From DATLGB01 sp963740765 (GTDB lineage Bacteria; Actinomycetota; Thermoleophilia; Solirubrobacterales; Solirubrobacteraceae), in NCBI GenBank assembly GCA_963740765.1, contig CAVUFN010000016.1:992001-1056000 (forward strand): 64,000 bases of DNA. The letters are read 5' to 3'. Both the position numbers and the translations under genes were made by a program. This document shows positions 1 through 9,163 of this stretch, in pieces. The notes under the pieces are model-generated. The model saw nothing but the letters and a program-made list of their open reading frames with translations, was not told where the DNA came from and searched no databases. Each line of letters opens with the position of its first letter. Positions within the stretch are counted from its first letter, which is position 1.

Positions 1-1
1 G

Positions 2-1021
2 TCCGGCGTCCAGGTGCTGGCCCAGGCCGGAACGCTGGAGCTGCGCGCGACGGACACGGAGATCGGCCTGCGCGTTCCCCTCGAGGGCGAGGTCATCCGC
101 GAGGGCGCCGCACTGCTGCCGGCCCGCCTGCTCGTGGACGTCGTCCGCGCATTGCCCGGGGCCGACGTCACGATCGAGCTGCGCGCCGCGGAGCAGGACG
201 TGGAGATCAAGGGCGGCAACGCCACCTTCCACATCCGCACGCTGCGCCTGGAGGACTTCCCGCCCTTCCCGGAGTCCGAGGACGGCGCACGCGTGATCGT
301 GCCGGCCGCCGCGTTCGTGGCGACGCTCGCCAAGGTCCAGCGGTCGGCCTCGCGGGACGAGACGCGCCCCGTGCTCACCGGGATCTACGTGTCCGCGAGC
401 GGGGACGAGCTGCGGATGGTCGCGACCGACTCCTACCGCCTCGCCGTCAAGGAGACCAAGCTCGAGTCGCCGCTGGAGGGCGAGCTCGAGGCCAATGTCC
501 CGGCGCGCGCCCTCGCCGAGCTGGCCCGGATCGTCGGCGCCGCGGAGGCGGAGTCGCTGGCCGCGTCGGTCAAGACCAACCAGGTCATCTTCCAGGTCGG
601 CGGAGTGACGCTGTCCTCGCGGCTGATCGACGGCCAGTTCCCCAACTACCGCCAGCTGCTGCCCGATGCCTACGAGCACGAGTTGCGCCTGGCCGCCGGC
701 GAGGTCGGGGACGTCGTGCGCCGCATCTCGCTGCTGGCACAGAAGAACGCGCCGCTGCGGCTCGCCTTCACCGAGGGCGAGGTGACGGTGTCGGCTCGCA
801 CGCCGGACATCGGCGAGGCGTCGGAGACCGTGCCCGTCCCGTTCGCGGGCGAGCCCCTGGAGATCGGCTTCAACCCGGACTTCCTGCGCGACGGGCTCGA
901 GTCGATGGACGGCGAGGACGTGCTGCTCAAGCTGATCTCGCCGCTGCGCCCGGGTCTGCTCGGGTCGGCGGACGAGTCCGGCTTCCAGTACCTCCTGATG
1001 CCGATTCGCCTGAACGTGTGA
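2..1021 (+). CDS. dnaN: DNA polymerase III sliding clamp (beta subunit), 5' end cut by the window
   Basis: The product is the ring-shaped processivity clamp that holds DNA polymerase III on DNA. The open frame enters from the left edge in the phase starting at base 2, so about 30-40 N-terminal residues of a protein usually 365-380 residues long are missing and 339 are visible. Recognisable family segments are the middle-domain stretch SRDETRPVLTGIYV, ATDSYRLAV, the SRLIDGQFPNYRQLLP segment, and the conserved C-terminal run ending YLLMPIRLNV. Its TGA overlaps the GTG of recF in a GTGA, so the two are translationally coupled. In actinobacteria dnaA and oriC usually lie just upstream, which would be outside this window. 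Confidence 0.97.
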   Translation, partial: SGVQVLAQAGTLELRATDTEIGLRVPLEGEVIREGAALLPARLLVDVVRALPGADVTIELRAAEQDVEIKGGNATFHIRTLRLEDFPPFPESEDGARVIVPAAAFVATLAKVQRSASRDETRPVLTGIYVSASGDELRMVATDSYRLAVKETKLESPLEGELEANVPARALAELARIVGAAEAESLAASVKTNQVIFQVGGVTLSSRLIDGQFPNYRQLLPDAYEHELRLAAGEVGDVVRRISLLAQKNAPLRLAFTEGEVTVSARTPDIGEASETVPVPFAGEPLEIGFNPDFLRDGLESMDGEDVLLKLISPLRPGLLGSADESGFQYLLMPIRLNV

Positions 1022-2130
1022 TCGTCTCCTCCGTGTCGTTGCGCTCGTTCCGGTCCTACGACCGGGTCGAGGTGCGGCTGGGCCCGGGGATCACGGTGGT
1101 GGCGGGACGCAACGGCGCCGGCAAGTCGAACCTGCTGGAGGCGATCTACTTCGCCTCGACCGGCCGCTCGTGCCGGACCTCCAACGAGCGCGAGTGCGTG
1201 GCCTTCGGAACGTCGGTGCTACGCCTGGAGATGGACGTGCACGGCGATGACGGTGTGCACAAGCTGTGCACAGGCTTCCAACCGGGGGAGTCCAAGCGCT
1301 TCACGGTCGACGGCGCCGCGGTCGAGCGGCTGTCGGACGCGTCCGTGCGGCCGCTGGTCTCCGTGTTCTTGCCGGATCGGCTCGAGCTGATCGCGGGGAC
1401 GCCGGCGCTGCGGCGCGCGCATCTCGACCAGGTGGTCGCGGCGGTGTGGCCGTCGCGATCGGGGACCCGCCGGTCCTACGCGGCGGCGCTGGCCCAGCGC
1501 AACGCCCTGGTGTCGGCGATCCGGGCCGGCCGGGCCGGCCGTGGATCGCTGCCCGTGTGGGACGCCGAGCTGGCCCGGCACGGCGTCGCGCTGATGGAGG
1601 ACCGGGCGGCGACGATCGGCCGCTTGCGTCCTCGCTACGCCGAGCACGCCGACGGCCTCGGGCTCGAGGGCGATGCGGTGCTGACCTACAAGCCGCGCTC
1701 GAAGGCGCAGTCGGCCGAGGCGCTGGCCGCCGAGCTGGCTGAGCGCGTCGACGGCGACCTGCAGCGCGGTTTCACGGGTCACGGGCCGCACCGCGATGAC
1801 ATCGCCTTCACGCTCGACGGTCGCGACCTGCGGGCCTACGGGTCCCGGGGACAGCAGCGCCTCGCGCTGCTGTCGCTGCTGCTGGCCGAGCGCGAGGAGC
1901 TGGCCTCCGTGCGCGGGACGCCCCCGCTGATGCTGCTCGACGACCCGATGTCCGAGCTCGACTCCGGCCGCCGCGAGCGGCTCGTCGAGGTGCTGCGGCG
2001 TGGCGGGCAGAGCGTCATCGCCGCGACGGAGCTCGGGTTGGTGCCCGGTGCCGACGCTTCCGACGTCACCCGCATCGCGATCGTGGACGGCGCCGTCATG
2101 CAGGCCGCGTCCGCCGCGGAGGCGGCGTGA
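1018..2130 (+). CDS. recF: DNA replication and repair protein RecF
   Basis: RecF is an SMC/ABC-like ATPase that helps load RecA at single-strand gaps. The 370-residue product has a Walker A loop GRNGAGKS at residues 30-37, an ABC-type signature near YGSRGQQRLALLSLLLAE, and a Walker B/D-loop PLMLLDDPMSELD. The length is normal for the family. The GTG start overlaps the dnaN stop (GTGA, 1018-1021), and the TGA stop overlaps the next GTG in the same way (2127-2130), so it sits inside a tightly coupled dnaN-recF-DUF721 operon. The function call rests on clear family motifs and on conserved synteny. Confidence 0.97.
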   Translation: MIVSSVSLRSFRSYDRVEVRLGPGITVVAGRNGAGKSNLLEAIYFASTGRSCRTSNERECVAFGTSVLRLEMDVHGDDGVHKLCTGFQPGESKRFTVDGAAVERLSDASVRPLVSVFLPDRLELIAGTPALRRAHLDQVVAAVWPSRSGTRRSYAAALAQRNALVSAIRAGRAGRGSLPVWDAELARHGVALMEDRAATIGRLRPRYAEHADGLGLEGDAVLTYKPRSKAQSAEALAAELAERVDGDLQRGFTGHGPHRDDIAFTLDGRDLRAYGSRGQQRLALLSLLLAEREELASVRGTPPLMLLDDPMSELDSGRRERLVEVLRRGGQSVIAATELGLVPGADASDVTRIAIVDGAVMQAASAAEAA

Positions 2131-2426
2131 GGCGCCGCCCGGCCCCGCGCAGCTTCACGCCGGCGCTCGAGCGCCTGGCCGACGACGTCATGCCCGACAC
2201 TCTGCTCGCCGAGGTCCAGAAGGTCTGGCCGGAGGCGGCCGGACCGGCGCTGGCGGCGGTCGCGACCCCCTGTTCCGAGCGCGCCGGGACGGTCGTCGTG
2301 CGGTGCGGATCGGCGGTCTGGGCACAGGAGCTCGACCTCCTCGGACCGCGGGTTGTGGAGGCCCTGAACACCGCCCTCGGACGCCCAGCGGTCACCCGCC
2401 TCCGCGCCGACGCTCGACCCGCCTAG
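2127..2426 (+). CDS. DUF721 / DciA-like protein
   Basis: This small protein of 99 residues lies between recF and gyrB, the usual place for the actinobacterial DUF721 gene. The family is related to DciA, which helps load the replicative helicase in bacteria without DnaC, so a role in replication initiation is plausible but inferred from family and position. Visible family features are an N-terminal helix followed by the segment VQKVWPEAAGPALAAVATPCSERAGTVVVRCGSAVWAQELDLLGPRVVEALN, with the conserved Trp-Ala-Gln-Glu-Leu near residue 70. The GTG start overlaps the recF TGA. It is shorter than the mycobacterial version, which has a longer basic N-terminal region. Confidence 0.85.
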   Translation: MRRRPAPRSFTPALERLADDVMPDTLLAEVQKVWPEAAGPALAAVATPCSERAGTVVVRCGSAVWAQELDLLGPRVVEALNTALGRPAVTRLRADARPA

Positions 2427-2441
2427 AACCATCCCACATTT

Positions 2442-2469
2442 TGTTACGTTTTGCAGCGCTTTTGTAACA
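2442..2469. repeat. TGTTAC/GTAACA inverted repeat in the AT-rich region upstream of gyrB
   Basis: TGTTAC at 2442-2447 and GTAACA at 2464-2469 are perfect inverted arms separated by 16 bases in the only clearly AT-rich patch near gyrB. It could be an operator or curved upstream element for the gyrB promoter. No protein can be assigned, and it does not match the DnaA box. Confidence 0.4.
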
Positions 2470-2501
2470 GCTGCACCCGGGGTTCCGACCGGGTCGCCTG
2501 C

Positions 2502-2521
2502 TAGACTTATGAACATAAGTC
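2502..2521 (+). promoter_or_regulatory. gyrB promoter -10 with overlapping dyad
   Basis: A TAGACT hexamer (2502-2507) is a good TANNNT -10 box and would start RNA near 2513-2515. A perfect inverted repeat GACTTAT-GAAC-ATAAGTC (2504-2521) overlaps this hexamer and the predicted start site, so it could be a binding site for a regulator or a supercoiling-sensitive element. No convincing -35 box is visible. Confidence 0.5.
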
Positions 2522-2570
2522 GTCGCCCCGGTCCCGCCCGTCTCGCCGACGGTCTCTGGCCGGGGCGTCG
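2521..2570 (+). promoter_or_regulatory. Structured 5' leader of gyrB
   Basis: The leader can fold into a long stem in which bases 2521-2531 pair with 2560-2570 (11 pairs with one T-T mismatch). It encloses a small perfect hairpin with CCGTC at 2538-2542 and GACGG at 2548-2552. The ribosome binding site GAGGAG (2581-2586) lies just after the stem and is left free. It could act as a stability or attenuation element. Confidence 0.4.
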
Positions 2571-2590
2571 TGTGTGAACAGAGGAGTTTC

Positions 2591-5008
2591 GTGGCTGATC
2601 AGCCCAATGGCGGCGCCCCCGATAAGGGCAGCTATGACGCGCAGGACATCACCGTGCTCGAGGGCCTCGAGGCGGTCCGCAAGCGACCCGGCATGTACAT
2701 CGGGTCGACGGGTCCGCGCGGGCTGCACCACCTGGTCTGGGAGGTCGTCGACAACTCGGTCGACGAGGCGCTGGCCGGTGAGGCCGACACGGTCGACATC
2801 CACGTCCATCCGGACAACTCCGTCACCGTGCGCGACAACGGCCGCGGCATCCCCGTCCAGATGATGGAGAAGGAGCAGAAGCCGGCCGTCGAGGTCGTGC
2901 TCACCGTGCTCCACGCCGGCGGCAAGTTCGGCGAGGGCGGCGGCTACAAGGTGTCGGGCGGCCTGCACGGCGTCGGCGTCTCCGTCGTCAATGCGCTCAG
3001 CGAGAAGCTCCACATCGTCATCCGCCGCGACGGCTTCACCTGGACGCAGGACTACGTCCGCGGCGCGCCGCAAGGCCCGCTCGAGCAGGGCGAGGCCACG
3101 GACGAGACCGGCACGGAGATCACCTGGCTGCCCGACGGCGAGGTCTTCGAGGAGCTCGAGCTCGACTGGGCGACGCTCGAGCAGCGCCTGCGGGAGACCG
3201 CGTACCTCACCAAGGGCCTGCGCATCAACATCACCGACGAGCGCGGAGAGGGCCACCAGGCCGAGTTCCACTACGAGGGCGGCATCCGGGACTTCGTGTC
3301 CTACCTCAACGAGAACAAGGATCCGGTCCAGGACAAGGTCATCTACTTCGAGGCAGAGGGCCCGGAGGGGTCCTGCGAGGTCGCGATGCAGTGGAACTCC
3401 TCGTACCAGGAGTCGATCTTCTCGTTCGCCAACAACATCAACACGCACGAGGGCGGGTCCCACCTGTCCGGCTTCCGCGGTGCGCTCACGCGCACGCTCA
3501 ACAAGTACGCGCGGGACAAGGGCGAGCTCAAGGAGAAGGACCCCGCGCTGTCGGGCGAGGACGTCCGCGAGGGGCTGACCGCCGTCATCTCCGCCAAGCT
3601 CGCCGAGCCGCAGTTCGAGGGCCAGACGAAGACCAAGCTCGGCAACCCGGGCATGCAGGGCTTCGTCGAGTCGATCGTCAACGCCGGTCTCGCCGAGTTC
3701 CTCGAGGAGAACCCCAAGGACGGCGTGCGCATCATCCGCAAGTCGGTGTCGGCCGCCCAGGCCCGCGCCGCCGCCCGCAAGGCGCGCGATCTCACGCGGC
3801 GCAAGTCGGCGCTGGAGAACTCGGCGTTGCCGGGCAAGCTCGCCGACTGCTCCGTGCGCGACCCGAAGCTCGCCGAGCTCTTCATCGTCGAGGGCGACTC
3901 CGCCGGTGGTTCGGCCAAGCAGGGCCGCGACCGCCACACGCAGGCGATCCTCCCGCTGCGCGGCAAGATCCTCAACGTCGAGAAGGCGCGGATCGACAAG
4001 GTCCTGCAGAACAACGAGATCCAGGCGCTCATCACCGCGCTCGGCACGGGCGTCCGCGACGAGTTCGACATCGAGAAGGCCCGCTATCACAAGATCGTGC
4101 TGATGACGGACGCCGACGTCGACGGCGCGCACATCCGCACCCTGATCCTCACGTTGCTGTTCCGGGAGATGCGGGACCTGATCGAGGCGGGCTACGTCTA
4201 CATCGCCAAGCCGCCGCTCTACAAGCTCACCCAGGGCAAGCGCGAGCGCTACATCGAGAAGGACTCCGAACTGGAGGAGATCCTGCTCGGCGACAAGTTC
4301 GAGAAGTTCGTCATCAACGCCAACGACGGCACCGAGCTCCGGCTCACCGAGGCTCGCTGGCAGCGCTACACGCGCCTGCTCAAGCAGTACGAGGGCTGGG
4401 GCGCCGCGCTGCGGGCCGACTTCGGCCACGACGTCGTCACCTTCCTGTCGGAGTCCGAGGTCCTCGACCGCGGGATCACCGACGTCGATGCGCTGATCAA
4501 GCTCATCGAGGGCCAGGACGCCGAGGGCGAGCCGTACCTCACCGAGTTCGTCGACCGCGTCGACGGCCGCGTGCGCGTGAAGGCAACGGAGCGCAAGACC
4601 AGCCTCGCGCGCACCTACACGGTGAGCGCGGCGATGCTCGAGTCCAACGAGTACCGCCAGTTCCTGCGCGTGCACTCCGAGTTGATCGGCCTGGCCGGCG
4701 AGCCGCCGTTCACCATCAGGCTCGGCGAGGACTCGGACGACGCGCTGTCCTTCGAGGAACTGCGCCGCAAGGTGCTCGAGGTGGCCGGCAAGCGCGTCCG
4801 CCTCCAGCGTTTCAAGGGTCTGGGCGAGATGAACGCCGAGCAGTTGCGGGAGACGACGATGGATCCGTCCACGCGCACGCTCGCGCAGGTGGGCATGGAC
4901 GACGCCACGCTCTCGGACCAGCTGTTCACGATGCTCATGGGCGACAAGGTCGAGCCGCGGCGGGAGTTCATCGAAGAGAACGCCCGCGCCGCCTCGCTGG
5001 ACGTCTAG
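2591..5008 (+). CDS. gyrB: DNA gyrase subunit B
   Basis: This is the ATPase and TOPRIM subunit of DNA gyrase, which introduces negative supercoils. The GTG at 2591 is chosen because GAGGAG lies 4 bases upstream and the protein then starts MADQPNGG. The 805-residue protein shows the GHKL ATPase features (VDNSVDEALAG, DNGRGIPV, GGLHGVGVSVVNALS, QTKTKLGN) and the TOPRIM motifs EGDSAGGSAKQGRDR and DADVDGAHIR. It is longer than typical actinobacterial GyrB (roughly 650-720 residues) because about 150 extra residues lie between the PPLYKLTQG segment and the C-terminal RFKGLGEMN block, as in the proteobacterial type. gyrA follows after 12 bases. Confidence 0.98.
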   Translation: MADQPNGGAPDKGSYDAQDITVLEGLEAVRKRPGMYIGSTGPRGLHHLVWEVVDNSVDEALAGEADTVDIHVHPDNSVTVRDNGRGIPVQMMEKEQKPAVEVVLTVLHAGGKFGEGGGYKVSGGLHGVGVSVVNALSEKLHIVIRRDGFTWTQDYVRGAPQGPLEQGEATDETGTEITWLPDGEVFEELELDWATLEQRLRETAYLTKGLRINITDERGEGHQAEFHYEGGIRDFVSYLNENKDPVQDKVIYFEAEGPEGSCEVAMQWNSSYQESIFSFANNINTHEGGSHLSGFRGALTRTLNKYARDKGELKEKDPALSGEDVREGLTAVISAKLAEPQFEGQTKTKLGNPGMQGFVESIVNAGLAEFLEENPKDGVRIIRKSVSAAQARAAARKARDLTRRKSALENSALPGKLADCSVRDPKLAELFIVEGDSAGGSAKQGRDRHTQAILPLRGKILNVEKARIDKVLQNNEIQALITALGTGVRDEFDIEKARYHKIVLMTDADVDGAHIRTLILTLLFREMRDLIEAGYVYIAKPPLYKLTQGKRERYIEKDSELEEILLGDKFEKFVINANDGTELRLTEARWQRYTRLLKQYEGWGAALRADFGHDVVTFLSESEVLDRGITDVDALIKLIEGQDAEGEPYLTEFVDRVDGRVRVKATERKTSLARTYTVSAAMLESNEYRQFLRVHSELIGLAGEPPFTIRLGEDSDDALSFEELRRKVLEVAGKRVRLQRFKGLGEMNAEQLRETTMDPSTRTLAQVGMDDATLSDQLFTMLMGDKVEPRREFIEENARAASLDV

Positions 5009-5020
5009 GAAGGAAGACGA

Positions 5021-7567
<2,547 letters not shown>

Positions 7568-7572
7568 GGAAC

Positions 7573-7598
7573 GCCGCGGTTGCCTTCGGGCCCGCGGC
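7573..7598 (+). terminator. Possible gyrA terminator hairpin
   Basis: GCCGCGG at 7573-7579 and CCGCGGC at 7592-7598 form a perfect 7-bp stem 5 bases after the gyrA stop. There is no T-run, so it would be a weak or factor-assisted terminator. Confidence 0.35.
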
Positions 7599-7602
7599 TA
7601 GG

Positions 7603-7608
7603 TAGGTT
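7603..7608 (+). promoter_or_regulatory. -10 box for the PASTA-protein gene
   Basis: TAGGTT fits the TANNNT consensus and would give an RNA start near 7615 and a leader of about 40 bases. A Shine-Dalgarno AAGGAG at 7642-7647 precedes the TTG start at 7654. This is one of the minority of genes here with a normal leader. Confidence 0.4.
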
Positions 7609-7653
7609 CGCTCCCCCGTCCCGGAGTTCCATCACTCCCACAAGGAGTTTCTG

Positions 7654-8849
7654 TTGCGCCTCTTCCGCCATCCGGCTACGCCCGTAGTCGTTGTAGTCGC
7701 AGTGCTCATCGCCACGCTCGTGGCAGCTTCCGCGCCCGCTCGGGATAGGGAGCGCGGCACTGCGTCGGTGACGAACGCGTGCGACAACAGCGCCACCGCC
7801 AACAACAACCAGATCACGGTTGACACGAGCGGCAACGCTCCGGCGACGGCCGGGGCGGGCGACCCGATCACGCTCACCGACCTCGAGCAGTCGGGCACCA
7901 TCCCCGCCTCGATCTTCGTGGCCGGCTACAACCTCGGCGTCCTCTCGGAGGGCACGAACAACATCCCGACCGACTTCTACACCGTGCTCGAGGGCACCAA
8001 CACGGTCGAGGGCGCGAAGACGACGAACACCGCGAGCAGCACGTTGACGACCACGATCAACGATCCCGACGACACCCCCGGCACGGGCGACGAGACGGCG
8101 ACGGACGCTTCGTTCGACGTGACGTACAACGACCTCACGTTCACCGCAGGCTCGAGCGGTGTGGCCGACTTCCGCCAGGACACCATCCAGCCGGTCAACG
8201 CCGGCACCAAGGTCGGCAGCTTCATCGCCGTCGGCAAGCTGTTCGGCGGAGCGATCAAGATCACCTTCGCCTGCTCGCCCGGCACGGTGGCCGCGGGTAC
8301 GAACCCGCAGGGTGGCGAAGGCGTGATCTCGTACATCGACCCAGCGACGAGCTTTGCGTCCACGACGCTCCCCGAGGCGACGGCGACCCCGTCGCCGGAT
8401 CCGTCGGCTACGGCGTCCCCGTCCCCGTCGCCGTCCCCGTCGCCGTCCCCGTCCCGTCCCCGTCCCCGTCCGCTTCGCCGTCCCCGGGACCCTCGGCCTC
8501 CCCGAGCCCGTCCCCGTCCCCGTCGCCGCAGCCGTCCGCTTCGCCGCAGCCGACGGTCACGTCCGATCCCTACGTCCTGCCGACAGCGTCCCCGTCCCCG
8601 TCCGCGTCCCCACAGCCGTCGGTGTCACCCGAGCCGACGACCACGCCCAAGCGTTGCAAGGTCCCGAACGTCAAGGGCAAGAAGCTCAAGGCGGCCAAGA
8701 AGGCGATCAAGAAGGCCCGCTGCAAGGTCGGCAAGGTCGCCAAGAAGTCGAGCAAGAAGGTCGGCAAGGGCAGGGTCATCGCGACCTCCCCGAAGGCCGG
8801 CGCGAAGCGCAAGAAGGGCTTCAGGGTGAAGGTCGTGGTCGCGAAGTGA
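7654..8849 (+). CDS. Secreted PASTA-domain protein with Ser-Pro linker, interrupted by a frameshift
   Basis: The TTG start at 7654 follows AAGGAG. The first about 30 residues are a signal peptide or anchor (MRLFRHPATPVVVVVAVLIATLVAASAPA). A beta-rich Thr/Asn-rich domain with two cysteines follows to about residue 235, then a long Ser-Pro linker. The frame breaks at about 8453: the CCGTCC repeat loses one C in a run that is CCCC in neighbouring units, and the frame goes Arg-Pro and ends at 8829. In the next frame from 8454 the Ser-Pro linker continues without a break to a basic C-terminal PASTA-like domain (KRCKVPNVKGKKLKAAKKAIKKARC to the stop at 8849). The intact product would be about 398 residues. 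The cause could be a sequencing error, a real mutation or slippage. The function is unknown; PASTA domains bind peptidoglycan. Confidence 0.7.
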
Positions 8850-8854
8850 TCTCG

Positions 8855-8870
8855 GCGCGCTGAGGCGCCT
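8855..8870 (+). terminator. Weak hairpin after the PASTA-protein gene
   Basis: GGCGC (8855-8859) and GCGCC (8866-8870) form a 5-bp stem followed by TCCCCCTT. It sits 6 bases after the stop codon in the second frame and could be a weak terminator. Confidence 0.3.
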
Positions 8871-8880
8871 CCCCCTTGTG

Positions 8881-8886
8881 TATTCT
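8881..8886 (+). promoter_or_regulatory. -10 box for the structured RNA
   Basis: TATTCT fits a -10 hexamer and would place the RNA start near 8892-8894, at the first arm of the first hairpin. No clear -35 box is visible. Confidence 0.4.
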
Positions 8887-8917
8887 GGCTGGACCAGAGA
8901 AAGGAGGTGGTCCAAAG

Positions 8918-8962
8918 TTGAGTGACAGTTCTTGTGGGACCCTGGAGGTGTCCGGCCGCTAG
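8918..8962 (+). CDS. 14-residue leader-peptide candidate
   Basis: A TTG at 8918 begins the short frame MSDSSCGTLEVSGR followed by TAG. A strong Shine-Dalgarno (AAAGGAGGT, 8900-8908) lies about 10 bases upstream, but it sits in the loop of a hairpin formed by GGACCA (8891-8896) and TGGTCC (8908-8913). The stop codon falls inside the next hairpin (8952-8966). This layout resembles a leader peptide of an attenuator. Translation is not proven, and the peptide has no run of a single amino acid that would point to a ligand. Confidence 0.4.
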   Translation: MSDSSCGTLEVSGR

Positions 8963-9107
8963 CCGGAGTTGAGCCCAGGTCAGGGCTCACACCGCTGGAT
9001 AGGCCAGCGGAATCCAGACCGTGACACCCGCCTCGTCGGTGCCGGGACTCGTCCCACCGGCGCGCGGTTCGCCAAGCCGGCGTGGTGTTGCATCCAGCAG
9101 GTATGTG

Positions 9108-9141
9108 CGAAGGGCGGGGAGCGTCGACTCCCCGCCCTTCG
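9108..9141 (+). terminator. Strong hairpin terminator of the structured RNA
   Basis: CGAAGGGCGGGGAG (9108-9121) and CTCCCCGCCCTTCG (9128-9141) form a perfect 14-bp stem with a 6-base loop. The following TCGTTCT is only moderately T-rich. It ends just before the promoter of the hydrolase gene. Confidence 0.7.
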
Positions 9142-9147
9142 TCGTTC

Positions 9148-9153
9148 TAGGAT
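9148..9153 (+). promoter_or_regulatory. -10 box for the alpha/beta hydrolase gene
   Basis: TAGGAT lies 10 bases before the ATG at 9164, so the mRNA would start within a few bases of the start codon. No Shine-Dalgarno is present, which fits near-leaderless translation. Confidence 0.5.
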
Positions 9154-9163
9154 CCAGCTCATC

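Larger units (their letters stand above)
8891..9150 (+). ncRNA. Candidate structured RNA (leader or small RNA) with an embedded 14-codon ORF
   Basis: This region fills the only gene-free gap over 300 bases. It shows consecutive inverted repeats: GGACCA/TGGTCC (8891-8913), CCGGC/GCCGG (8952-8966), GAGCCC/GGGCTC (8971-8988), a 7-bp stem CCGCTGG/CCAGCGG (8992-9010) and CGGT/ACCG (9037-9059). The sequence GGTGT at 8947-8951 can pair with ACACC at 9024-9028 and close the three middle hairpins into a multibranch loop. A perfect 14-bp terminator stem ends it at 9141. The pattern does not match tmRNA, SRP RNA, RNase P or a riboswitch that I know. Identity and function are unknown; that it is an RNA is inferred from the stems. 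Confidence 0.55.

Noticed and set aside
2442..2469. TGTTAC/GTAACA as DnaA boxes of oriC
   Set aside because: It does not match TTATCCACA-type boxes and there is no cluster. The origin is expected upstream of dnaA, outside the window.
2507..4675. Open frame of 722 codons on the minus strand opposite gyrB
   Set aside because: It is a shadow of gyrB in high-GC DNA: composition is Arg/Ala/Leu/Asp/Val-rich with no domain, while the plus strand encodes a certain GyrB.
8354..8863. Arg/Pro-rich frame within the PASTA gene
   Set aside because: It is an out-of-frame reading of the Ser-Pro repeat and the PASTA region.
8891..9150. Structured RNA as tmRNA, SRP RNA, RNase P RNA or tRNA
   Set aside because: No tRNA-like ends or CCA, no tag peptide ending in ALAA, no GGAAGGAAGC-like SRP loop, and no RNase P core pattern seen.
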